Shown here piece after piece: positions 8,452-17,213 of a stretch of 64,000 nt of DNA. The notes under the pieces are model-generated. The model worked only from the letters and a program-made list of their open reading frames with translations, was not told where the DNA came from and ran no database searches. Both the position numbers and the translations under genes were made by a program. How positions within the stretch are numbered: the first letter of the stretch is position 1; each line of letters opens with the position of its first letter. The DNA comes from Arenibacterium halophilum. Its GTDB lineage: Bacteria > Pseudomonadota > Alphaproteobacteria > Rhodobacterales > Rhodobacteraceae. The stretch spans positions 62,001-126,000 of the forward strand of contig NZ_VCPC01000003.1 of NCBI RefSeq assembly GCF_005938225.1, read 5' to 3'.

Positions 8452-10110
8452 ATGCCGAACCGACGTATCCTTTCCCTTTGGTTTCCCCGGCTGGGGGCCG
8501 AGCGCGTGCAGCGTGCCCATCGGCTTGCCGGGGATGAACCGCTGGCCGTGGTGGACGAACGCGCCAACAGCCAGAGCGTGAGTTCCGTGAACGGGGCGGC
8601 GCTGGCGGCGGGGGTGCGCGTGGGCCAGCCGGTGCGCGATGCCCATGCCATCTGCGCCCACCTGCGCACCAAGGCGCGCAACACCCCGGCCGAGGCGGCG
8701 TTCCTGGCGGCGCTGCGGCGCTGGGCGGGCAAGTTCAGCCCCTGGGTCGCGGATGAACGGCCCGACGGGCTGGTGATCGACCTGACCGGCTGCGCGCATC
8801 TGTTCGGCGGCGAGGCCGAGCTGCTGGCCGTGGTCGAGGCGGATTGCGCCGACCTGGGGCTGACGGTTCAGGCGGGCATCGCCGACACGCTGGGCGCGGC
8901 CTGGGCGCTGGCGCGGTTTGCCGGACAGGGGGCCGTGTCTGACCGCAGCGGCGATGCGATTGATCAAGAGGCGCGCGCCACCCGGGCGCGGGCGGGCAAG
9001 CGGCGGCACTGGACAAAGGGCGGTGCCGCGCCGCAGCTGGTGGCAACTCCGGGCGGGGCCACCGCGCGCATTGCCGCGCCGGGGCAGACCTATGGCGCGC
9101 TGGCGCCCCTGCCGGTGGCGGCGCTGCGGCTTGAGGGCGACGTGGTGGCGCAGCTGGGGCGGCTGGGGCTGCGCCGCATCGGCGATCTGCTGGGCCAGCC
9201 GCGCGCGGCGCTGGCGCGGCGCTATGGGCGCGGGCTGGTCGACCGGCTGGACCAGGCGATGGGCCAGGCGCCGGAACCGGTCTCGCCCGCGCGGCTGCCC
9301 GATCTCTTTGCCGCCCGGATGAGCTTTCCCGAGCCGATCGGCCTGCTGGACGACATGCTGGCGGCGGTGGATCGCATCCTGCCCCGGCTTTGTGCCCGGC
9401 TGGCCGAGAAGGGGCGCGGCGCGCGCACCCTGCGGATCGAGGCGTTTCGGACCGATCAGCGTGCCGAGGTGGTGGTGGTGGGGCTGGCCCGGCCCAGCCA
9501 CGACCCCGACCGCATCCGCCCGCTGATCGAGATGAAACTGGACCAGATCGACGCCGGGTTCGGGCTGGATCTGTTGCGCATCGAGGCGGTCCAGACCGAG
9601 CCGATCCACGACCGCGCCGTGGTGGGGCACCTTGGCGCGGGGCAGGCGGTGCGCGACCGGCTGGCGGCGAACACCGAGCTGGATGATCTGATCGCCCGGC
9701 TGGGCGCGCGCGTCGGGCTTGAGGCGATCACCCGCCGCCATCCGGGCGCGGGGCATATCCCGGAAAAAGCGGCGCAGGTGCTGGCCGCCGCATGGTCGGA
9801 CCCCGCGCGCGATTGGCCTGCGCCGCGCAACCCGCGCCCGCTGCTGCTGTGGCGCCCCGAGGTGGTGCAGGCCCCCGATTTCCCCGCGCTGCCCCAAGAG
9901 TTCCGCTGGCGCGGGCGCGCCTGGGCGGTGCGCGGCGCGCAGGGGCCGGAACGCATCGCGCCGGAATGGTGGCTGGACGATCCCGAATGGCGCAGCGGCG
10001 TGCGCGATTACTGGGTGGTCACCACCGACCGGGGCGACCGGCTGTGGCTGTTCTATGGGCATGGGGCGGAAATGTCGTCGGGGTGGTTCTGTCAGGGCAG
10101 CTTTGCCTGA
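8452..10110 (+). CDS. imuB: ImuB-type Y-family DNA polymerase-like protein
   Basis: A 552-residue protein of the ImuB group. The N-terminal part carries the degenerate Y-family palm (LSLWFPRLGAERVQRA, PLAVVDERANSQ, DGLVIDLTGCAHLFGGE), lacking most catalytic acidic residues, as expected for ImuB, and a little-finger-like C-terminal region follows. ImuB acts as a scaffold joining ImuA, DnaE2 and the beta clamp in damage-induced mutagenesis. Control by LexA is supported by the SOS box at 8407-8421. Unusually, neither imuA upstream nor dnaE2 downstream is present here. Confidence 0.9.
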   Translation: MPNRRILSLWFPRLGAERVQRAHRLAGDEPLAVVDERANSQSVSSVNGAALAAGVRVGQPVRDAHAICAHLRTKARNTPAEAAFLAALRRWAGKFSPWVADERPDGLVIDLTGCAHLFGGEAELLAVVEADCADLGLTVQAGIADTLGAAWALARFAGQGAVSDRSGDAIDQEARATRARAGKRRHWTKGGAAPQLVATPGGATARIAAPGQTYGALAPLPVAALRLEGDVVAQLGRLGLRRIGDLLGQPRAALARRYGRGLVDRLDQAMGQAPEPVSPARLPDLFAARMSFPEPIGLLDDMLAAVDRILPRLCARLAEKGRGARTLRIEAFRTDQRAEVVVVGLARPSHDPDRIRPLIEMKLDQIDAGFGLDLLRIEAVQTEPIHDRAVVGHLGAGQAVRDRLAANTELDDLIARLGARVGLEAITRRHPGAGHIPEKAAQVLAAAWSDPARDWPAPRNPRPLLLWRPEVVQAPDFPALPQEFRWRGRAWAVRGAQGPERIAPEWWLDDPEWRSGVRDYWVVTTDRGDRLWLFYGHGAEMSSGWFCQGSFA

Positions 10111-11261
10111 TCGGGCCTGTGTGCACGCGGGCCGATCATCGCCGCCGCGCGGGCATAGCCGCCCGAGGCTCCGTCGATGAAATGCACATGATCGTCGCGC
10201 GACACGGATGGCACGATGCAGGTCATCATCGCCTCGTCCTGTTCGAACAGGCCGAAATCGATGGTCCCCTCTGCGCGGGCCTCTGACAGCGTGGCGCGCA
10301 GCTGCGCCAGTGTGGCGGCATCGCAATCCAGCGTCATCTTGAGCCCGTCGTCGAACTTGCGGAAATCGGCGTTACGCCCCACCGCACGGCGATACTGGGC
10401 CGGGTCGAAATTGCCCAGCCGCACCCCGCTGCGCAGCACGGCCCAGGCAAACAGCGTTTCCCCAAGCAGCTTGATCCGGCGCAACCACAGCGGCCCGCCA
10501 TCGCGCAGCGCGCGGGCCTCTTGTTCCAGCCCCTTGGTGGGCCAGCGCACGCCCGCGCCCTGTTCCGGCACCGGGTGGCCGTCGCGGTCAAGGTGATGGA
10601 CGATGCCCAGCACCCTCTCGGCCACGCGGGCGAACTCTGCGGGTGGGGCACCGGGCACCGGCAGGATCACGAGTGACACGATCGACCCGTTGCGGGCCGG
10701 CATATGTGACCAGCGACAGCTGAGCCCGTTCAGATCGGGGCGCGCACCGGGCGGCGCGGCGGGCAGATCCAGCCGCCCGGCCTTCATCTGCGTTTCGGCC
10801 CAGGTGATGCCGCCGCCCGCGAACATCGCGTAATCCACGTCGGGCGAGGCCTGGTACCGCGCCACCGTCACGTCGAACCCGGCAGCGCGGATATCCCGCA
10901 CCGGCAGGATCGCGGTGCGCAGGGTCAGGCCGAATTCCTCTTGCGCCCAGGTCCGCACCGCCGCCAGGGCGCCAGCTGCCTGTGCCGCCAGATGCGGCGG
11001 GCAGGCAAACCCCGCGCCGTCGCCGCCAAACACATAGGGAAACGGCGCCGGTCCGATGGTGTTGATCTGGGCCGAGATCACGGCAGCCCCGACCATGTTC
11101 ACCGTCTTGTACCCGCCCCGCGCGATTTCCTGTGTCGATCCGACAATGTCGGCCACCCCGACCGACCAGTCGTCGGGCAGGGGTGTATAGCTGCCACCCT
11201 CGATCAGATCGTCAAAGGCCGTCAGCCGGGGCAGGGCATCATAGAAATCGCGCGTGTTCAT
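10092..11261 (-). CDS. DUF3095 family protein (class III cyclase-like)
   Basis: A 389-residue protein of the DUF3095 family. The segments VGVADIVGSTQEIA (about residues 35-48) and YVFGGDGAGFACP (about 76-88) resemble the two metal-binding regions of class III nucleotidyl cyclases, which suggests a divergent cyclase fold; activity is not shown for the family as far as I know. The ATG at 11261 is used; a TTG two codons earlier is possible. Its 3' end overlaps the convergent imuB gene by 19 bases. Confidence 0.82.
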   Translation of the reverse strand: MNTRDFYDALPRLTAFDDLIEGGSYTPLPDDWSVGVADIVGSTQEIARGGYKTVNMVGAAVISAQINTIGPAPFPYVFGGDGAGFACPPHLAAQAAGALAAVRTWAQEEFGLTLRTAILPVRDIRAAGFDVTVARYQASPDVDYAMFAGGGITWAETQMKAGRLDLPAAPPGARPDLNGLSCRWSHMPARNGSIVSLVILPVPGAPPAEFARVAERVLGIVHHLDRDGHPVPEQGAGVRWPTKGLEQEARALRDGGPLWLRRIKLLGETLFAWAVLRSGVRLGNFDPAQYRRAVGRNADFRKFDDGLKMTLDCDAATLAQLRATLSEARAEGTIDFGLFEQDEAMMTCIVPSVSRDDHVHFIDGASGGYARAAAMIGPRAHRPDQAKLP

Positions 11262-11392
11262 GGGCAAAGCCTAGCACCGCTTGTCGCCGCACGGAAACAC
11301 AGGTTGGTGTGCGCTCTGACATAGACGCTGCATCTTGCGCCTGTCGCAGGGCCATGCCACCAGTGGCGCAACCTTTGGGAGGAGGGACCACA

Positions 11393-12568
11393 GTGCAAGC
11401 CGGGATGATCCTGTTGTGCCTGGCTTATGTGCTAAGCCAGTTCTTTCGCGCCTTTCTGGCGGTGCTGACCGGCATTCTGGAGCGCGATCTGGCGATGACG
11501 CCGGAAGATCTGGCAACCGCTTCGGGGTTCTGGTTCCTGTCGTTTTCGCTGATGCAGCTGCCCGTGGGCTGGCTGCTGGACCGGGTCGGGCCACGGCGCA
11601 CGGCGGCGGCGATCCTGCTGGTGGGCGGCGGCGGCGGCGCGGCGCTGTTTGCCGTGGCCACCACGGCGCTGCATGTGAAACTGGCGATGCTGCTGATCGG
11701 GGTCGGCTGTTCGCCGGTGCTGATGGCGTCTTACTATATTTTCGCGCGCGAGTTTCCGGCCGCGCGCTTTGCCACGCTGGCCGCGCTGATGCTTGGGGCC
11801 GGGTCGGCGGGGAATCTTGTCGCGTCCTACCCGATGGCGCTGGCGGCCGAGACGATCGGTTGGCGCGCCAGCCTCTGGGCGCTGTCGGCGGCCTCGGCCA
11901 TGGTGGCGCTGGGCATCTTCCTGACGGTGCGCGACCCCAAAGCCAACGGGCAGGGCGAAACCGGATCGGTGCTGACGCTGCTGAAGATGCCGGTGATGTG
12001 GGCGATCCTGCCGATGATGCTGGTGAACTATGCGCCCACGGCGGCGCTGCGCGGGCTATGGATCGGCCCGTATCTTGGCGATGTCTTTGGCCTTGGGATC
12101 AACGACGTTGGCACCGCAACGCTGGTGATGGGCACGGCGATGATCCTTGGCACCTTTGCCTATGGGCCGCTGGATCGCTGGCTGGGCACCCGCAAATGGC
12201 TGATCTTTGGCGGCAACATCGGCACCTGCATCGCGCTGGCGGCGCTGATGGTGTTCATCGACACCTCGCCCTGGCTGTCGATCACACTGATCGCGCTGAC
12301 CGGGTTCCTTGGCGCGTCATTCCCGGTGATCATCGCCCATGGGCGGGCGTTCTTTCCTCCGCATCTGGTGGGGCGCGGTGTGACGCTGATGAACCTGTTT
12401 GGCATCGGCGGGGTGGGGGTGGTTCAGATGGCCTCGGGGCCGATCCACCATGCAGCTGCCGCCAGCGGCCCGCCGACCTATCCCTATATCGTGCTGTTCG
12501 GCTTTTTTACCGTGACGCTGCTGGCCGGGGCCCTGATTTACCTGTTCAGCAAGGACAGTCTGGATTAG
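11393..12568 (+). CDS. MFS transporter
   Basis: A 391-residue major facilitator protein with about twelve hydrophobic segments, the loop 2-3 motif GWLLDRVGPRR and a related GPLDRWLGTRK loop in the second half. The substrate is unknown. The GTG at 11393 is chosen because GGGAGGAGGG ends about 6 bases upstream and the protein then starts just before the first membrane segment (MILLCLAYVLSQFF); an ATG at 11405 is the alternative. It stands alone between convergent or tandem unrelated genes. Confidence 0.88.
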   Translation: MQAGMILLCLAYVLSQFFRAFLAVLTGILERDLAMTPEDLATASGFWFLSFSLMQLPVGWLLDRVGPRRTAAAILLVGGGGGAALFAVATTALHVKLAMLLIGVGCSPVLMASYYIFAREFPAARFATLAALMLGAGSAGNLVASYPMALAAETIGWRASLWALSAASAMVALGIFLTVRDPKANGQGETGSVLTLLKMPVMWAILPMMLVNYAPTAALRGLWIGPYLGDVFGLGINDVGTATLVMGTAMILGTFAYGPLDRWLGTRKWLIFGGNIGTCIALAALMVFIDTSPWLSITLIALTGFLGASFPVIIAHGRAFFPPHLVGRGVTLMNLFGIGGVGVVQMASGPIHHAAAASGPPTYPYIVLFGFFTVTLLAGALIYLFSKDSLD

Positions 12569-12641
12569 CCCCTTTATTCCGCGCGCAACTGCCTATAAGT
12601 ACCCGCTGCCGGTCAGATCCGGCAGAATTGGAGAAACTTAC

Positions 12642-13664
12642 ATGGGTTATCGTGTCGTCGTCGCGGGGGCCACGGGGAACGTGGGTCGCGAAATGCTGAA
12701 CATCCTGGCCGAGCGCCAGTTTCCGGTGGATGAAATCACCGCTCTCGCCAGCCGCAGGTCGCTGGGAACCGAGGTGAGCTTTGGCGACAAGACCCTGACC
12801 ACCAAGGATCTCGATACCTTCGATTTCACCGGCTGGGACATCGCGCTGTTCGCCATCGGTTCGGACGCGACCAAGAAATACGCCCCCATCGCCGCGGCGG
12901 CCGGCTGCGTCGTGATCGACAACAGCTCGCTCTATCGCTACGACCCCGACGTTCCGCTGATCGTGCCGGAATGTAACGCCGATGCGATCGAGGGCTATTC
13001 CAAGAAGAACATCATCGCCAACCCCAACTGCTCGACCGCGCAAATGGTCGTGGCGCTGAAGCCCTTGCACGACCGCGCGAAAATCAAACGCGTCGTGGTC
13101 AGCACCTATCAATCGGTGTCGGGCGCGGGCAAGGACGGCATGGACGAACTGTGGGACCAGACCAAGGCGGTTTATAACCCCACCGACGACAAGCCGGCCA
13201 AGAAATTCACGAAGCAGATCGCCTTCAATGTGATTCCGCACATCGACGTCTTCATGGAAGACGGCTCGACCAAGGAAGAATGGAAGATGGTCGCCGAGAC
13301 CAAGAAGATCCTCGGGTCGTCGATCAAGGTCACGGCCACCTGCGTGCGGGTGCCTGTGTTCGTCGGCCACTCCGAAGCGGTGAACATCGAAACCGAGGAT
13401 TTCCTGGACGAGGACGAAGCCCGCGACATCCTGCGGGAATCGCCCGGGATCATGGTGATCGACAAGCGTGAAGACGGCGGCTACGTGACGCCGGTGGAAT
13501 GCGTAGGCGATTTCGCCACTTTCATCAGCCGAATCAGGCAGGACAGCACCATCGACAACGGGCTGAACCTGTGGTGCGTCAGCGATAACCTGCGGAAGGG
13601 CGCGGCCCTGAACGCCGTCCAGATCGCCGAGCTGCTGGGCCAGCGGGTTCTGAAGAAGGGCTGA
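12642..13664 (+). CDS. asd: Aspartate-semialdehyde dehydrogenase
   Basis: A 340-residue enzyme that reduces aspartyl phosphate to aspartate semialdehyde with NADPH, feeding lysine/diaminopimelate, threonine and methionine synthesis. The N-terminal VVVAGATGNVGREML is the NADP site and the catalytic cysteine is in NPNCSTAQM (Cys130); a GHSEAVNIE segment is also typical. A good GGAGAA site precedes the ATG. The leader holds a possible stem-loop TGCCGG-TCAGAT-CCGGCA at 12607-12624 and a TATAAG -10-like element at 12594-12599. Confidence 0.97.
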   Translation: MGYRVVVAGATGNVGREMLNILAERQFPVDEITALASRRSLGTEVSFGDKTLTTKDLDTFDFTGWDIALFAIGSDATKKYAPIAAAAGCVVIDNSSLYRYDPDVPLIVPECNADAIEGYSKKNIIANPNCSTAQMVVALKPLHDRAKIKRVVVSTYQSVSGAGKDGMDELWDQTKAVYNPTDDKPAKKFTKQIAFNVIPHIDVFMEDGSTKEEWKMVAETKKILGSSIKVTATCVRVPVFVGHSEAVNIETEDFLDEDEARDILRESPGIMVIDKREDGGYVTPVECVGDFATFISRIRQDSTIDNGLNLWCVSDNLRKGAALNAVQIAELLGQRVLKKG

Positions 13665-13672
13665 GTTTTCCG

Positions 13673-13688
13673 GACCTTCCGGAAGGTC
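13673..13688. other. 16-base perfect palindrome after asd
   Basis: GACCTTCCGGAAGGTC is a perfect palindrome 9 bases after the asd stop codon. It lacks a loop and a following T tract, so it could be a protein-binding site or a cruciform rather than a classical terminator. Confidence 0.4.
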
Positions 13689-13849
13689 GACTTAACCGGC
13701 GTGGATGCGCCGACACGCGGCGGTCAGGCAATGGCCGCCGCGATTCCGTTTTGGCGAATATTTTGATCGGTGTATAACGAAATTCAGGCACCCAAGGGGC
13801 GGGCTGCCAATCCGCGCCGTGGGTGCCGCCATTTCACAAGGGGGTTCCC

Positions 13850-14206
13850 ATGAAATATTTGACTATTGCAACTTTCGCCCTGGCCACTGCATTTTCCGCA
13901 CATGCCGCAGCTGCACAGGAAAAACCGCGCATCCTGACCAAGATGCCGGGCCTGTGCGACGTGACTGTCGACGAGCTCAAGAAATGGGCCGCAGTGACAA
14001 ATTCCAACGCCGCTTTCGCCATCCCGACAAGCAAGACGCCAACCTCCTGCGGCGATCCAAACGCGCGGCAGATAAAGGCGGGCGTGTCGAACAACGCCGC
14101 GACCAAGGAAGAGGCGATCAAAGCCGCGCTGGCCGTCTGCAATCAGTCCAAAGATGCGGATCTGGGTAACTGTGTTGTGATTGGAACCGCGCGTCCCAGC
14201 GAATGA
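13850..14206 (+). CDS. Small secreted protein of unknown function
   Basis: A 118-residue protein with a clear signal peptide (MKYLTIATFALATAFSAHA, then AAAQ) and a short mature part with four cysteines (GLCDV, TSCGD, AVCNQ, GNCVV), which could form two disulfides in the periplasm. The C-terminal ATKEEAIKAALAVCNQ segment loosely resembles other short periplasmic repeats, but no family was recognised. The start at 13850 has AAGGGGG upstream. It is followed by a strong terminator, so it is probably monocistronic. Confidence 0.8.
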   Translation: MKYLTIATFALATAFSAHAAAAQEKPRILTKMPGLCDVTVDELKKWAAVTNSNAAFAIPTSKTPTSCGDPNARQIKAGVSNNAATKEEAIKAALAVCNQSKDADLGNCVVIGTARPSE

Positions 14207-14228
14207 CACACCCTGACTCCTGATGTGG

Positions 14229-14252
14229 AAGGGCGCTGCGAGCGCCCTTTTG
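14229..14252 (+). terminator. Rho-independent terminator
   Basis: AAGGGCGCT and AGCGCCCTT form a perfect 9-base stem around a GCG loop, followed by a short T run. It lies 23 bases after the stop of the small secreted protein gene. Confidence 0.85.
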
Positions 14253-14326
14253 CATTTCCGTTAAGGTCGGATTCACTTCTGCGAGTCACAGTCGCCCGGA
14301 CATGGTTTCCACAGCACCGAGGCATC

Positions 14327-14563
14327 ATGGAAGAACTACATTTCAAGTGTCCCGCCTTCCTTGCCCAGCGGTTTTGGCTGCTGTGTGCTGAACGTGACGA
14401 AACGCCGGGCGCTGTATTGCGCGAATTCATGATCAGGGAAATATCGCAGGCGGATGCCGGATTCGAGTTCGACCTCAAGGAAGTGACCGGCTCTGATCCC
14501 TGGTCGGTGCGGCAGGGGCGGCGGATGCCGAAATCCGTGCCGCCCGCTACCGCTCCGAAGTAG
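14327..14563 (+). CDS. Small ribbon-helix-helix-like protein of unknown function
   Basis: A 78-residue protein. The stretch LHFKCPAFLAQRFWLLCAER followed by DETPGAVLREFMIREI has the short strand plus two-helix pattern of ribbon-helix-helix DNA-binding proteins, but this is inference from pattern only. No toxin gene is adjacent. The ATG at 14327 has CGAGG 5 bases upstream; an in-frame earlier start at 14225 would run into the terminator of the previous gene. Confidence 0.6.
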   Translation: MEELHFKCPAFLAQRFWLLCAERDETPGAVLREFMIREISQADAGFEFDLKEVTGSDPWSVRQGRRMPKSVPPATAPK

Positions 14564-14586
14564 CGGGCCGCCGAAATAACGGGCCG

Positions 14587-15237
14587 TCAGACCACGTCGA
14601 ACTTGCCGGTCTCCGGATCAAAACACTGCAAGCCGCCTTCGCCAATGTCGGTCCACAGCCCGTGCAGGCTCAGGCTGTTGTCGTCCACGGCTTCGCGGAC
14701 AAAGGGGAACGTCATCAGGTTTTCGAGCGAGGCGACGACGGCGTGGCGTTCCAACTGGCGCAATTGCTCGGTTTCTTCCGCAATATCAGCAACCAGATCG
14801 TATTTGGGGCGCAGGATGTCCATCCAGCGACCGACAAAACTCTCCTTGACCTCTAGCTGAGGCGCTTTGCCCTTGCACATGTCGGCGCAGCCCTGAACGC
14901 CACCGCATTGTGAATGGCCCAGAACGATCAGATGCGCGACTTTCAGCACCGTCACCGCGTATTCCACGGCAGCGCTGGTGCCGTGGTGATCGCCGTCGGG
15001 TTCATAGGGTGGCACGAGGTTGGCGATGTTGCGGTGAATAAAGAATTCGCCTTGGTCTGCCCCGAAGATCGAGGTGACATGCACCCGGCTGTCGCAGCAG
15101 GAAATCACCATGGCGCGGGGGCGCTGGCCCTCGGTCGCCAGGCGGCGATACCATGTGCGGTTCTCGGAATAGGTGGTTGCCTTCCATCCATGATAGCGCT
15201 GGACGAGATAGCTTGGCAAAGGTTTCGCGAATTCCAC
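14587..15237 (-). CDS. Beta-class carbonic anhydrase
   Basis: A 216-residue enzyme interconverting CO2 and bicarbonate. Zinc ligands are visible as the Cys and Asp of ISCCDSRV and the His and Cys of VLGHSQCGGV; FFIHRNIAN and the YAVTVLKV helix are also typical of the family. Length and motif order match bacterial beta carbonic anhydrases. It is transcribed toward the small RHH-like gene and divergent from the next gene. Confidence 0.96.
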   Translation of the reverse strand: MEFAKPLPSYLVQRYHGWKATTYSENRTWYRRLATEGQRPRAMVISCCDSRVHVTSIFGADQGEFFIHRNIANLVPPYEPDGDHHGTSAAVEYAVTVLKVAHLIVLGHSQCGGVQGCADMCKGKAPQLEVKESFVGRWMDILRPKYDLVADIAEETEQLRQLERHAVVASLENLMTFPFVREAVDDNSLSLHGLWTDIGEGGLQCFDPETGKFDVV

Positions 15238-15390
15238 GGCTGGCCCTTCCTGATGACTGACTAGACTGGCAGATAGCGCAGATTATTACCAATTTTAAGG
15301 TATTAAAGCACGAGCACTCAACCTTTTGACAACGAGACCTGGTGCAAGTTGGTCCAAGGCCGGGGGCGTCTTGGGGTCAGGGGACCGACG

Positions 15391-15771
15391 TTGGCGAAAG
15401 TATATGAACTTGTACAGTATGAAATGGCCCGGGTGGATCCCGGTCGGCTGGATGGACTTTATGGCCAGCTAGAGTCGCATTTGGCGGACCGTGTTGTCAG
15501 TCGCACTGTCGAAGAGGTGGCCGCGCGCCTCGCGCAGTGCGAACGTCTTTGGCAACAGGAACACTGGGGCGAGCTGCGCAAAAGCGCCAGATCCCTGATC
15601 GCCATATCCGATCAGCTGGGGCTGGTGTCCATCGCGAAGGTTGCTGCCGACGTGACCCGGACGATTGACGCTTGCGATCTGGCTGCGGTCGGGGCCACGC
15701 TGTGGCGCTTGCTGCGGATCGGCGAACAATCGCTGTCGGCAATGCCCTTGCAACCCGAACTCTCGGGCTGA
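15391..15771 (+). CDS. Conserved hypothetical protein (Hpt-like helical)
   Basis: About 126 residues, all predicted helical by composition, with SHLADRVVSRTVEEVAARL and RKSARSLIAISDQLGLVSIA. The pattern recalls histidine phosphotransfer-like four-helix proteins found as conserved hypotheticals in Rhodobacterales, but no phosphorylatable His is obvious. The start is uncertain: the TTG at 15391 follows CAGGGGA and gives MAKVYELVQYEMARVD; a TTG at 15349 is less likely. It precedes the M17 aminopeptidase gene by 65 bases on the same strand. Confidence 0.65.
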   Translation: MAKVYELVQYEMARVDPGRLDGLYGQLESHLADRVVSRTVEEVAARLAQCERLWQQEHWGELRKSARSLIAISDQLGLVSIAKVAADVTRTIDACDLAAVGATLWRLLRIGEQSLSAMPLQPELSG

Positions 15772-15836
15772 GGGGGCTTGAATGGCCGGGCCACCTGACC
15801 ATAGCTTGCGGGGATCAGAACCCAAGCGAGTAGCCC

Positions 15837-17213
15837 ATGCCTTTTGCCTTTGCCGATACTGCCGAAAACGCCATCCCATTGCATGTGATCGAAACCGCCG
15901 CGCTGGATGACTGGTGTGTGGATCAGACCGAAACGGTGGTGAACTGGGTCCGGCTGAACGGCTTTACCGGCAAGCTGGGCAGCGCGCTTCTGGTTCCCGG
16001 TGAAACGGGGCCGATAGCGGTGGTCGGTTACGGCGATGCGGACGCTCGCGCGCGCGGACGTTATGCGCTGGCCGGCGCGGTCAAGAAACTGCCGGAAGGC
16101 ACTTATGACATCGTCTGGGGCTTGCCCGAACACCTGCTTGAAACCGAATGCCTGGGCTGGCTGTTGGCGGGCTACAGGTTCGACCGCTACAACAAGAAGA
16201 AAGACCGCGATGTGCGCCTTGTTGCCCCCGCCGGGGTGGATGCCGACCGCGTTCGCATCATCGCCGAGGCAGAAACCCTGCTGCGCGATCTTGTAAACAC
16301 GCCGACATCCGACATGGGCCCCGATGCCCTGGAAGCGGCGGCGCGGGACCTGGCCGAGAAACACGGCGCGGCGTTTTCCTCGGTCGTGGGAGACGATCTG
16401 CTCGACAAGAATTTCCCCATGATCCACGCGGTTGGCCGTGCCTCGGCCACGCCGCCGCGGCTGATTGAATTCACATGGGGCAGCGATGGGCCGCTGCTGA
16501 CGCTGGTGGGCAAGGGCGTGTGTTTCGACACCGGCGGGCTGGACCTGAAAGGCGCGTCCAACATGCTGCTGATGAAAAAGGACATGGGCGGCGCGGCCAA
16601 TGTGCTGGGGCTGGCGCATATGATCATGGCGTTGAAACTGCGGCTGCGGCTGCGGGTGCTGATCCCGGCGGTGGAAAACTCGGTCGCGGGCAATGCCTTC
16701 CGCCCCGGTGATATCCTGACCTCGCGCAAGGGGCTGACCGTTGAAATCAACAATACCGATGCCGAGGGCCGGCTGGTCCTCGCCGATGCGCTGGCGCTCG
16801 CGGCCGAGGATGAACCCGAGCTGGTGATTTCCATGGCGACACTGACGGGCGCGGCGCGGGTGGCGCTGGGGTCCGATATCGCGCCGTTCTTTACCGATGA
16901 CGATGCCGGTGCCGACACCCTGTCGCGCGCGGCGCGCGAGATCGACGATCCGGTCTGGCGGATGCCGTTTCACACGCCCTATGAATCAAAGATCGAGCCG
17001 GGAATCGCGAACCTCGATAACGCGCCCTCGGGTGGCTTTGCCGGGGCGATCACCGCAGCGCTGTTCCTGCGCCGCTTTGCGGGCGAAGGGCGCTATATGC
17101 ATTTCGACATCTACAGCTGGTCGTCGTTCAACCTGCCCGCGCGGCCCAAGGGCGGGTGTGGTCAGGGCATTAGGGCGCTGCTGCAGGCCATGCCCGACCT
17201 GCTGGCGAAGTGA
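15837..17213 (+). CDS. Leucyl aminopeptidase family (M17) protein
   Basis: A 458-residue metallopeptidase of family M17, which removes N-terminal residues from peptides in the cytoplasm using two metal ions. The conserved KGVCFDTGGLDLK and NTDAEGRLVLADAL motifs carry the metal ligands and catalytic Lys and Arg; NTPTSDMGP marks the start of the catalytic domain. The stop overlaps the GTG of the NlpC/P60 gene, so the two are translationally coupled, which hints at a joint role in turnover of cell-wall peptides. Confidence 0.94.
   Translation: MPFAFADTAENAIPLHVIETAALDDWCVDQTETVVNWVRLNGFTGKLGSALLVPGETGPIAVVGYGDADARARGRYALAGAVKKLPEGTYDIVWGLPEHLLETECLGWLLAGYRFDRYNKKKDRDVRLVAPAGVDADRVRIIAEAETLLRDLVNTPTSDMGPDALEAAARDLAEKHGAAFSSVVGDDLLDKNFPMIHAVGRASATPPRLIEFTWGSDGPLLTLVGKGVCFDTGGLDLKGASNMLLMKKDMGGAANVLGLAHMIMALKLRLRLRVLIPAVENSVAGNAFRPGDILTSRKGLTVEINNTDAEGRLVLADALALAAEDEPELVISMATLTGAARVALGSDIAPFFTDDDAGADTLSRAAREIDDPVWRMPFHTPYESKIEPGIANLDNAPSGGFAGAITAALFLRRFAGEGRYMHFDIYSWSSFNLPARPKGGCGQGIRALLQAMPDLLAK

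Noticed and set aside
13673-13688. A Rho-independent terminator for asd at this palindrome
   Set aside because: The palindrome has no loop and no T tract follows, so it was listed only as an unclassified palindrome.
14225-14326. A longer form of the small RHH-like protein beginning at 14225
   Set aside because: The extension would lie across a strong terminator hairpin and lacks a ribosome site.
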